In this document: piece after piece, positions 54,208 through 62,116 of the stretch
Layout of the letters: each line of letters begins with the position of its first letter
Numbering within the stretch: the stretch's first letter is position 1
Source: Tectiglobus sp965223355
GTDB lineage: Bacteria; Pseudomonadota; Alphaproteobacteria; Rhizobiales; Hyphomicrobiaceae
DNA length: 64,000 nucleotides
NCBI GenBank assembly: GCA_965223355.1
Contig: CBDCWE010000003.1
Location: forward strand, 2,046,001 to 2,110,000
Direction: 5' to 3'
The notes under the pieces: generated by a model
Told to the model about the DNA's origin: nothing
What the model saw: only the letters and a program-made list of their open reading frames with translations
Database searches by the model: none
Made by a program: the position numbers and the translations under genes

Positions 54208-54587
54208 GTATGCAAGCGCATGGATCATCCATGGCCGCTCGATTGGAATTTGGGGGAGTGCACCGGTTGCCCTTTGGTGCGTTCTATGGCGCCGTTGCGG
54301 CTTCACCGAGCTGAGCTGACTGAGTTCAGGCTCGTGTCTCGACACATGACCGGTTGCAACAGGCGCAGGCATCACGAATCCGGATGCTCGATCCCATCAT
54401 TCCACGCTTCTCATCCCTAGATCATCGTGCCTTTTGGTCGGGATCGTTTCGTTGCGAGTCCGACTAAAGGCAGGTTGCCATAATGACTTTGTTTTGGCAA
54501 ACCTGAAACAAGGACAATATCTAGTCAATCAAATTATTAAATCATGACAATTTACTGCGACTGCTTGAGGCATCTACATGGTGGCAT
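54208..54587. other. Intergenic region between enuR and uehA
   Basis: Holds a diverged, shortened two-hairpin element at 54417-54480 and an AT-rich stretch (54483-54560) next to the enuR 3' end. No gene. Confidence 0.6.
54417..54480 (+). repeat. Diverged short derivative of the two-hairpin element
   Basis: Begins CTAGATCATCGTGC as in other copies and ends AAAGGCAGGTTGCCA. The middle is replaced by GGTCGGGATCGTTTCGTTGC and a partial complement. It lacks hairpin B, like the copy at 11017. Confidence 0.75.
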
Positions 54588-55979
54588 CTACATGGTGAAT
54601 GGCACCGGCTCCGGTTGGCTGCGGACAAGCTGCGATACGATCTCGAGCGCGCGCTGCAGTTCGCTCTCCGATGAAGCGCCCAGGCAAATCCGAACCCCGG
54701 GCTTACGGATCGGATCGGACACTGCGAATGCCGAGCCCGGGGCAACGGCGACACCCAGCAAACGCGCGTTGCCAACGAACATTTCTTCGCTCCAGTGCTC
54801 CGGCAGCGGCAGCCAGATATGAAGGCCGTTGGGACTTGCACGAAACGGCAAATCGCCGAGAATATCGGCCGCGAGCGCATTGCGCTTGCCAAGCGCTTCC
54901 CTTTGCCATTCGAGAAGGCTTTGGGCCGTGCCGTCGGCAATCCACCGGGACGCGATTTCGGCCATCAAAGGAGTGGCGATCCAGTTGGTGACCAGGTGAC
55001 GGTTGGCGGCGCCCGAGGCAAACGCGTCCGGAACCACCAGATAGCCTGCCCGCAGACCGGGCATGATGCATTTCGTGAAGCTTGTGAAGTAAAACGTCCG
55101 TTCTGGCTCTAGCGCAGCAATGGGCGATGGTCGGCTCGATTGGATTGGGCCCCAGGCATCGTTCTCAATAATCAGAACATCGTACTTGCGTGCAATGGCG
55201 CACAGTGCCTTGCGGCGCCTCAGCCCCATCACTGCGGCCATCGGACTGAGCCCGGTGGGCATGACATAGAGCGCTTTGACCGCGTTGGCCTTGCAAATGC
55301 GTTCGAAGTGCTCCGGCACAATGCCCTGGGAGTCAACTTCAATCCCCATCAGCCGCAATCCGAGATAGTGAGCCAGAGGTTTGAGGGTGTGGTGGCCAAC
55401 CTCCTCGGTGACGATGAGGTCTCCTGACTTTGCCGCCGACATCATCGCGATAGTCATCGCCGATGTATTGCCGTTGGTCAGGATCACGACCTCAGGTCGG
55501 ATGTCGACGCCGCACAGCGACAGCCAGGCGACCAGGGTATCGCGGTAAGACTGGAGCGAATTCGTAGGGCGGAACGAAAATATCGCTGAACTGGGTAGCG
55601 TTTGGCCAAGCTCTGCCAGGGCTTTGCGCATATGCGCCATGTGGATTTCATCGCACACGGGCTTCAAGATCGAGCAATCGATCAATGTATCGAAGCTGTT
55701 GTCGGGCAGAAACGGCGTCCGCGTTTCAATGTCGCCGGTTGCTCGAACGAATGTGCCGCGACCAACCTCACCGGCAATCACACCACGCCGGATCAGTTCG
55801 TCGTAGGCACGACTGATGGTTTGGACACTGAGCCCAAGCTGATAGGCGAGATCGCGATGCGTCGGCAATCTGTCGCCGATCCCCACTTCGCCGGCTGAAA
55901 TGGCCTTGACCAGGCATTCAGCCAAGGCGTGATAGGCGGGACGCTTGAGGTCTTCACGTTTAGGAGGCCAGATTGTCAT
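54588..55979 (-). CDS. enuR: MocR/GntR-type regulator of ectoine catabolism (EnuR)
   Basis: A 463-aa protein. The N-terminal GntR winged helix is at about residues 10-80 (GDRLPTHRDLAYQLGLSVQTISRAYDELIRRGVI). An aminotransferase-fold domain follows, with the PLP-binding Lys303 in YFTSFTKCIMPGLRAGY. EnuR represses ectoine-uptake and catabolic genes; it senses diaminobutyrate derivatives through the PLP-Lys. Located between uehA and doeD. A candidate operator begins 16 bp upstream of its ATG. Confidence 0.93.
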   Translation of the reverse strand: MTIWPPKREDLKRPAYHALAECLVKAISAGEVGIGDRLPTHRDLAYQLGLSVQTISRAYDELIRRGVIAGEVGRGTFVRATGDIETRTPFLPDNSFDTLIDCSILKPVCDEIHMAHMRKALAELGQTLPSSAIFSFRPTNSLQSYRDTLVAWLSLCGVDIRPEVVILTNGNTSAMTIAMMSAAKSGDLIVTEEVGHHTLKPLAHYLGLRLMGIEVDSQGIVPEHFERICKANAVKALYVMPTGLSPMAAVMGLRRRKALCAIARKYDVLIIENDAWGPIQSSRPSPIAALEPERTFYFTSFTKCIMPGLRAGYLVVPDAFASGAANRHLVTNWIATPLMAEIASRWIADGTAQSLLEWQREALGKRNALAADILGDLPFRASPNGLHIWLPLPEHWSEEMFVGNARLLGVAVAPGSAFAVSDPIRKPGVRICLGASSESELQRALEIVSQLVRSQPEPVPFTM

Positions 55980-55994
55980 GATTTATTTATGGCT

Positions 55995-56011
55995 GCAGTC
56001 AAGACAATTGA
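55995..56011. promoter_or_regulatory. Candidate EnuR operator upstream of enuR/doeCD
   Basis: GCAGTCAAGACAATTGA, with a GTCAA-N5-TTGAC dyad extending to 56012. It is near-identical to 54191-54207 and would suit autoregulation of enuR plus control of the divergent doe genes. Confidence 0.6.
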
Positions 56012-56039
56012 CAAGGCTCATGCGCTGCCACATCGTGGC

Positions 56040-56253
56040 CGGTATGAGCGGATTGAAACCCGACGACCGTGACCTTCAGGTCGTTCGCGCCAGCGAAGCG
56101 CTTCAGTACGCCATGGTCGCCGTGAACCGAACGAAGCTGACCGCCCTCCCATCCCGTTTGGCGGGATCAAGCAATCGGGCGTTGGGCGCGAGCGCGCGGC
56201 TCGGTATGGAACCATTCATGGACGTCAAGTACGTCTGCGGCAACTGGGCATAA
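56040..56253 (+). pseudogene. 3' remnant of an aldehyde dehydrogenase (doeC/ssd)
   Basis: Reading three frames in turn recovers the end of a succinate-semialdehyde-dehydrogenase-type protein. Frame 1 gives RASEALQYAMVAVNRTKLT. A second frame gives IPFGGIKQSGVGRE. Returning to the first gives GMEPFMDVKYVC before a TAA at 56253. At least two frameshifts and loss of the catalytic domain make it non-functional. In related clusters ssd/doeC directly precedes atf/doeD, as here. Confidence 0.85.
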
Positions 56254-56285
56254 GCCCACCACTCTTGAACGACAGGACGACAATA

Positions 56286-57656
56286 ATGTTGAAGAACGAC
56301 CAACTCGATCAGTGGGATCGCGGGCACTTCTTCCATCCATCGACCCATCTCGCCCAGCACGCCCGAGGCGAAAGCGCCAACCGCGTGATCACCGGCGGCT
56401 CGGGCATTTACATCGAGGATCGGGACGGCAATCGTTTGCTCGATGCTTTTGCCGGGCTCTATTGCGTCAACGTCGGTTATGGGCGCGAAGAGATTGCCGA
56501 GGCCATAGCGGCGCAGGCACGCGAGTTGGCTTACTATCACGCCTACGTCGGTCACGGCACGGAGGCCTCGATCACGCTTGCCAAGATGATCGCCGAGCGC
56601 GCGCCGGCCAATATGTCGAAAGTATATTTCGGGCTTGGAGGATCGGACGCCAACGAGACCAACGTCAAGCTGGTCTGGTTCTACAACAACGTGCTCGGCC
56701 GGCCGGAAAAGAAGAAAATCATCTCCCGATGGCGCGGCTACCATGGCTCCGGCCTGATGACCGGCTCGCTGACCGGGCTGGAGCTGTTCCACAAAAAGTT
56801 CGATCTACCGTTGCCGCAGGTCCTGCATACCGCGGCAGCGTACTACTATCGCCGCCCTGACCTTGCGATGGATGAGACAGCATTCGTTTCATACTGCGTC
56901 GATGAATTGGAGGCACTGATCGCGCGTGAAGGGGCCGACACCATTGCCGCCTTCATCGGCGAGCCGGTGATGGGCACCGGCGGGCTGGTGCCACCGCCGC
57001 CCGGTTACTGGCAGGCTATTCAGGCCGTTTTGAAAAGACATGACATCCTGCTGATCGCCGACGAGGTCGTGACCGGCTTCGGGCGCCTTGGCTCGATGTT
57101 CGGCTCGGACCACTACGATATTGAAGCCGACATCATAACCATCGCCAAGGGATTGACGTCGGCCTATGCGCCACTGTCAGGCTCGATTATTGCCGATCGG
57201 GTCTGGCAGGTGCTCGAACAGGGCACGGACGAACTGGGCGCCATCGGCCACGGCTGGACCTATTCGGCCCACCCGATCGGCGCCGCGGCCGGCATTGCCA
57301 ACCTCAAGCTGATCGATGAGCTTGGACTGGTAGCGAACGCAGCTCGCGTGGGGGAGTATTTCAACAAGGCCATGAAAGAAGCGCTCGCCGGCCACAACCA
57401 TGTTGGTGAGGTTCGCGGCGAAGGCCTGATGTGCGCCGTCGAGTTCGTCGAGGACAAGGCATCCCGCAGCTTCTTCGATCCGGCAAAAAAGGTCGGCCCC
57501 GCGGTCGCCGCAGCCCTGCTTAAACGCGCCGTCATCGCCCGCGCCATGCCCCAGGGTGACATCCTCGGCTTTGCTCCGCCGCTCTGCTTGACGCAACAAG
57601 AGGCCGACAAAATCGTCAGCCAGACGGCAGCCGCAGTGAGCGAGGTCTTGAGCTAG
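56286..57656 (+). CDS. doeD: L-2,4-diaminobutyrate transaminase DoeD
   Basis: A 456-aa class III aminotransferase. The ATG at 56286 has CAGGA 9 bp upstream. Features include DAFAGLYCVNVGYGREEIAEAI, FGLGGSDANETNVKLVWFYNN, RGYHGSGLMTGSLTG, the DEVVTGFGRLGSMFGSDHYDI block and PLP Lys in TIAKGLTSAYAPLSG. It converts diaminobutyrate to aspartate semialdehyde. The DoeC enzyme for the next step is broken just upstream, so another dehydrogenase must act if the pathway works. Confidence 0.9.
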   Translation: MLKNDQLDQWDRGHFFHPSTHLAQHARGESANRVITGGSGIYIEDRDGNRLLDAFAGLYCVNVGYGREEIAEAIAAQARELAYYHAYVGHGTEASITLAKMIAERAPANMSKVYFGLGGSDANETNVKLVWFYNNVLGRPEKKKIISRWRGYHGSGLMTGSLTGLELFHKKFDLPLPQVLHTAAAYYYRRPDLAMDETAFVSYCVDELEALIAREGADTIAAFIGEPVMGTGGLVPPPPGYWQAIQAVLKRHDILLIADEVVTGFGRLGSMFGSDHYDIEADIITIAKGLTSAYAPLSGSIIADRVWQVLEQGTDELGAIGHGWTYSAHPIGAAAGIANLKLIDELGLVANAARVGEYFNKAMKEALAGHNHVGEVRGEGLMCAVEFVEDKASRSFFDPAKKVGPAVAAALLKRAVIARAMPQGDILGFAPPLCLTQQEADKIVSQTAAAVSEVLS

Positions 57657-57806
57657 GAAACCGCTGATCAAGTCACCGGTTTCCAAAGGGCAATGCCCTT
57701 TGGCGGGATCGTTAAGGGCAGAGCCCTTAACATGTCGCCGCCAAGCGGCGATCCTTGAGGGGCTTTCAACCCCTCAAACACCCCGACCAGGGGATCTATC
57801 CCCTGG
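57657..57806. repeat. Array of six consecutive short hairpins
   Basis: Perfect stems follow one another: GAAACCG/CGGTTTC (57657-57683), CCAAAGGGC-AAT-GCCCTTTGG (57683-57703), TTAAGGGC-AGA-GCCCTTAA (57712-57730), TCGCCGC-CAA-GCGGCGA (57735-57751), TTGAGGGG/CCCCTCAA (57755-57777) and CCAGGGGA-TCTA-TCCCCTGG (57787-57806). It starts one base after the doeD stop. The stems differ in sequence, so this is a string of independent hairpins and not a tandem repeat. The remaining 241 bp to rnd show no gene. Confidence 0.9.
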
Positions 57807-58047
57807 ACCATCGAATCAGCTTCGGCTGCGACGGATGGCGAGTCGAGCCTCCAAACCGGACGAGACGCCCGGGTATAGAGTTGGGGACAAGGGCAAAATT
57901 TGAGCGCAAAATGTCCCGATATCAATTGGTTGCGGCGTCTATGGCAGCCGCTTTCTGGCCCCGGCCCGGCCTTACCGTTGCGCCGCGCGCCAAGCTGGCT
58001 TAGGCAACCTGCATCGAGCTATATCATCCACGGGCGGGGTTGAGACG

Positions 58048-58671
58048 ATGTCCGATCCAACTATCCATGTCCACCGCGGCGACATCCCGCGCGATATCGA
58101 CTTCGGTGCGGCCGTTGCAGTCGACACCGAGACGCTTGGGCTCAACCCCCATCGCGACCGGCTGTGTGTGGTGCAGCTGTCCGCCGGCGACGACACGGCA
58201 CATTTGGTGCAGTTCGATCGTGACAGCTACGATGCGCCCAACCTGCGCAATCTGCTCACCGACCCCGCGATCGAGAAGATTTTTCATTTCGCACGCTTCG
58301 ACATCGCGGTCCTGAAGGCCTATCTCGGGGTCGAGACCGCGCCGCTGTTTTGCACCAAGATCGCCTCGAAGCTGGTGCGCACCTATACCGACCGCCACGG
58401 ACTGAAGGATCTGGCGTCGGAATTGATTGGTGTCGAACTGTCAAAGCAGCAGCAGAGTTCCGACTGGGCGGTGACAGACCTGTCGGACGCGCAAATGCGC
58501 TATGCTGCAGCTGATGTGCTCTACCTTCACGCCGTCAAAGCGCGCTTGGATGAGATGCTGGACCGGGACAACCGGCGGGCATTCGCCGAGGCAGCCTTCG
58601 CGTTCTTGCCGACCCGCGCGGCGCTCGATCTTGCCGGTTTTGATGACCGCGATATATTCTCCCACGCGTAG
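58048..58671 (+). CDS. RNase D-like 3'-5' exonuclease
   Basis: A 207-aa DEDDy exonuclease: motif I AVDTETLGLNPHRDR, motif II FHFARFDIAVLKAYLG and motif III YAAADVLYLHAV. It lacks the HRDC domains of full RNase D, as is common for the alphaproteobacterial gene upstream of lptC. Probably trims structured RNA 3' ends. Confidence 0.92.
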   Translation: MSDPTIHVHRGDIPRDIDFGAAVAVDTETLGLNPHRDRLCVVQLSAGDDTAHLVQFDRDSYDAPNLRNLLTDPAIEKIFHFARFDIAVLKAYLGVETAPLFCTKIASKLVRTYTDRHGLKDLASELIGVELSKQQQSSDWAVTDLSDAQMRYAAADVLYLHAVKARLDEMLDRDNRRAFAEAAFAFLPTRAALDLAGFDDRDIFSHA

Positions 58672-58831
58672 GTCTGACGAGTGGTTGTTGACGGCGAGCG
58701 TTAAGGGCTTGCAAAAATTGATCCTGCGACTAAAAAACCACGGATTTTCAGCACCTTTGAGTGCGATCGGCATGGCAACAGTCCCATTCTCTCCGCAATT
58801 TTGGGGCTTTGTGAGCATCCGAATCAGGGGG

Positions 58832-58973
58832 CTAGATCATCTTTGTGCTTTAAGTTGGAACCGCTATTGCGGTTCCAACTTAAAGCACAAAGATGATCGC
58901 CACTTTAGAGGCGAGCAACTTTCTGCCTTTATCCGGGATCGTTCCGATTCCGAATAAAGGCAGGTTGCTCTAA
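58832..58973 (+). repeat. Two-hairpin element, copy H
   Basis: A near-complete 142-bp copy with CTAG at 58832-58835 and CTAA at 58970-58973. It separates rnd from the lptC-lptA gene, which are usually closely spaced. The rest of 58672-59116 has no gene. Confidence 0.93.
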
Positions 58974-59116
58974 GGGACGGCCGGCAAAATTGCCGGTGTA
59001 CAGTTCGATCGCCGCGCCGGCCCGCCTGTCTTGTCATATCGGACGCGGCTCAAGGTCGGGTCGACGCGGTTGCGATCTGATCGGCACGTGTTCCGGGGCG
59101 GAATTTGGTCGGACCA

Positions 59117-61126
59117 ATGGCGCTAGTCACAGTCAACGACGAGGAACAGCGGCGCGAGCTCGTCGTCTACAAACCCGGCCAGCGTCAACTCGCACTGCGC
59201 CGGGCCCGCCGCCATTCCGTGTTCGTGCGCGTGCTGCGCGTATTGCTCCCGATCGCCGCCATCGCCCTGCTCGCTTGCTACGCGCTCTTTCTCAGCATCA
59301 CGACCAAGCTGGAGGATGGCGCAGGCACGCGCACAATCAAATTCAGGCCCATCGAGGTCCTTAGCACCCGCCCGACGATGTATAATCCGACCTACGAAGG
59401 CAGCAACGACAACGACGGCAGCACGTTCTTGGTCAAGGCGCAACGCGCTGTTACCGACCTCGATCAATCCAAACCGGTCGATTTGTTCGGCATAACCGGG
59501 CGCCTGCAACAGGTGAACGGCACGGTTACCGACTTGTCAGCCGATGAGGGCAAGTACAGTGAGAAGCAGCAAACGCTGTTGCTGAAGGATAACATTATCG
59601 TGCGCTCGACGGACGGCATGGCCGCCCGGCTTTCCACCGCCACCGTTCAAATGAAGCAAAACCTGATCATCTCCGACACGCCGGTTGCGGTCGGCTTTCC
59701 GGCCGGCACGTTGCACAGTGACACCATGCGCCTTCATCACAACACCCGCAACGTCTATTTCGCGGGCAATGTCGTTGCAAATCTGAAATCACGACAGACG
59801 CCGGCATCCGGCAACCAGCAAACGGCCCGGAACAAACCGCAGCCTCGCTCGCTTGCATCATTTCCAGGCCAGTCCGATCAACCGGTTATTGTCCGCGCAC
59901 CGAAGCTGCACATCGACGACAACAACAACACGGCTCTCTTCAGCAATGGTGTGACGGCCATCCAGGGCGATGCGCAAATCGAATCGCAGACCCTCAACAT
60001 CTCCTATGCGCGCGACGGTGCCGGCGAGGGCGCTGCCGGCGCCTCCGGCTCGGTTCGTAAAGTCTATGCCAGCGATGACGTTCGCATCACGCGTGGCGGT
60101 GACGTGATCACCAGTGCCAAGGCCGCATTCGACATCGAGAACGGGATCACGAATTTGAACGGCAATGTCGTCATTCAGTCCCAACCAGACCGCAAAATCG
60201 TGGGCGAAAGGGCAGTCATCAAGTCCAGCAACGAAACCGCCGTACTGACCGGCCGGGTCACGATAACCCAGGCCGGCAACACGCTGCGCGGCAGCCGGCT
60301 CGACATGGATCAGCGCCGCGGTCTGTTCGTCTTGACCAACCCCGTTGTTGCCAACGGCAAGATCAGTGCCACGCTTGCCAATTCCGATCGGGCCGATGCC
60401 GGCGCAGCGCAACCCTCATCCCAGCGCCCGGTCAATGCCAACAGCGTTTTTCCCACCCAGATGTTAGCGGGCGGCTCGGGCGGGTCAATTGCCATCACAG
60501 CGCGACGGCTCGATGTCGACGATCAACGGCGCCTTGCCATCTTCAGCGGCGAGGTGCACGCCAAGCAGGGCGAATATACGATCAAGACCGAACAGCTGCG
60601 CATCGCCTATTCCGGCAGTGCCGGGTTGGGGCTCGGCCAGGCGCCTTCGAACGCCGAGGCAAGCGCGCAATCGGCTGCCAAGGTGCGCTCCATAACGGCG
60701 CCGCAACGTGTCATTGTCGAATCCGCGACGGGTCAGTATGCGGCCGGCGATAACGGCAAATTCCACTACGATCGCAGTCAAATCGAGCTTTTCGGCAACG
60801 TTCTGATCAAGCGCGGCCGCCAGATCATTCGTGGCGAAAGCCTGTGGATCGACACCGCCAAGGGGGTCTCGCGGATTGATACCGGCGCCGCCGCACCCGG
60901 ACGTGGGCAAGCTACCGCGACCAAGAAAGACGGCGTCGACCAAAAAAATATCGACAACCCCGATGCGCGTCAGGCGTGCGGCGGACGGCCCTGCGCGCGG
61001 TTCTTCATCAAGGACCTGCAAGGCAGATCACGCGGTCCCGCCACGTCATCCGGCGCAGCGATCACCGCCAAGCCGCCCTCGAAGCAACCCTCGATCGGCA
61101 GCGGCTGGTCGGTCTCGACGCAATAA
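59117..61126 (+). CDS. LptC-LptA fusion, LPS transport bridge protein
   Basis: A 669-aa protein from the ATG at 59117. Residues about 36-62 are a membrane helix (VLRVLLPIAAIALLACYALFLSI). An LptC domain follows to about 190 (LFGITGRLQQVNGTVTDLSADEGKYSEKQQTLLLKDNIIV). Two OstA/LptA-type units come next, one from about residue 255 (KLHIDDNNNTALFSNGVTAIQGDAQIESQTLNISY) and one from about 460 (RLDVDDQRRLAIFSGEVHAKQGEYTIKTEQLRIAY). LptC and LptA normally are separate proteins joined by beta-jellyroll stacking; here they are one chain. It is followed by lptB. Confidence 0.88.
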   Translation: MALVTVNDEEQRRELVVYKPGQRQLALRRARRHSVFVRVLRVLLPIAAIALLACYALFLSITTKLEDGAGTRTIKFRPIEVLSTRPTMYNPTYEGSNDNDGSTFLVKAQRAVTDLDQSKPVDLFGITGRLQQVNGTVTDLSADEGKYSEKQQTLLLKDNIIVRSTDGMAARLSTATVQMKQNLIISDTPVAVGFPAGTLHSDTMRLHHNTRNVYFAGNVVANLKSRQTPASGNQQTARNKPQPRSLASFPGQSDQPVIVRAPKLHIDDNNNTALFSNGVTAIQGDAQIESQTLNISYARDGAGEGAAGASGSVRKVYASDDVRITRGGDVITSAKAAFDIENGITNLNGNVVIQSQPDRKIVGERAVIKSSNETAVLTGRVTITQAGNTLRGSRLDMDQRRGLFVLTNPVVANGKISATLANSDRADAGAAQPSSQRPVNANSVFPTQMLAGGSGGSIAITARRLDVDDQRRLAIFSGEVHAKQGEYTIKTEQLRIAYSGSAGLGLGQAPSNAEASAQSAAKVRSITAPQRVIVESATGQYAAGDNGKFHYDRSQIELFGNVLIKRGRQIIRGESLWIDTAKGVSRIDTGAAAPGRGQATATKKDGVDQKNIDNPDARQACGGRPCARFFIKDLQGRSRGPATSSGAAITAKPPSKQPSIGSGWSVSTQ

Positions 61127-61208
61127 AACTGAGATCTGGAACACCACTGTGGACGAGCGCGACGACCTCTATTACACCAACATTTCATAACCAGCAGGCA
61201 TTAAAGAC

Positions 61209-62054
61209 GTGCGCATTTTCACTTTCCGGGACAAGCAAGCGGGCGATACCAACGTTGCCGCTGCGCCGCCTCACGCGACCGCTCTTACCGGCCCTGGTCA
61301 GTCTCCGAGCCATGATCCGATGCTGGTTCGTCAGGACGGCTGGCTGTCAGTCGAACATGTCAAGAAAAGCTACAAGCGCCGAATGGTTGTGCGCGGTGTG
61401 AGCCTGTCGGTGCAACGCGGTGAATCGGTCGGGCTTCTCGGACCGAACGGTGCGGGCAAGACCACCGTGTTTTATATGATTACCGGTTTGGTTCCGGCCG
61501 ACGAAGGCCACGTTTTTATCGATGGTTACGACGTGACCAAATTGCCGATGTATCGCCGCGCCCGTCTCGGGATCGGCTACTTGCCGCAGGAAGCGTCGAT
61601 TTTCAGAGGCTTGAGCGTCGAAAAGAACATCATGGCGGTTCTCGAACTGGTCGAACCGAACCGCAATCGCCGCCACGAACAACTGGATAGCCTGTTGGAG
61701 GAGTTTAACATTGCCCGCCTGCGCAAGTCGCCGTCGATTGCGCTGTCCGGTGGTGAACGCCGGCGCTGTGAAATTGCCCGGGCGCTGGCCAGCCGGCCAT
61801 CATTCATGCTACTTGATGAACCGTTCGCCGGAATTGATCCTATCGCGGTCGGCGACATTCAGGAGTTGGTCAGACACCTGACCAAGCGCGGTATTGGCGT
61901 GTTGATCACGGACCACAACGTCCGTGAAACATTGGACCTCATCGACCGTGCCTATATCATTTATGATGGTGCGGTACTGACCCAAGGTCGGCCGAAAGAT
62001 ATCGTTAATGATGAAGATGTTCGGCGAGTCTATTTGGGTGACATGTTTGGCTGA
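61209..62054 (+). CDS. lptB: LPS export ABC transporter ATPase LptB
   Basis: A 281-aa ABC ATPase: Walker A GLLGPNGAGKTTVFYMITG, Q-loop YLPQEASIFRGLSVEKNI, signature LSGGERRRCEIARAL, Walker B MLLDEPFAGIDP and the switch His in ITDHNVRETL. It powers LPS extraction with LptFG. The GTG at 61209 gives a 45-residue extension that other LptB lack; ATG 61320 is an alternative start. Confidence 0.94.
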   Translation: MRIFTFRDKQAGDTNVAAAPPHATALTGPGQSPSHDPMLVRQDGWLSVEHVKKSYKRRMVVRGVSLSVQRGESVGLLGPNGAGKTTVFYMITGLVPADEGHVFIDGYDVTKLPMYRRARLGIGYLPQEASIFRGLSVEKNIMAVLELVEPNRNRRHEQLDSLLEEFNIARLRKSPSIALSGGERRRCEIARALASRPSFMLLDEPFAGIDPIAVGDIQELVRHLTKRGIGVLITDHNVRETLDLIDRAYIIYDGAVLTQGRPKDIVNDEDVRRVYLGDMFG

Positions 62055-62116
62055 GTAAGCCATCCGTCAACTTTCAACCTGCAGTCTCCCGGGCGGGACG
62101 GCAGCGGACTTGGATA

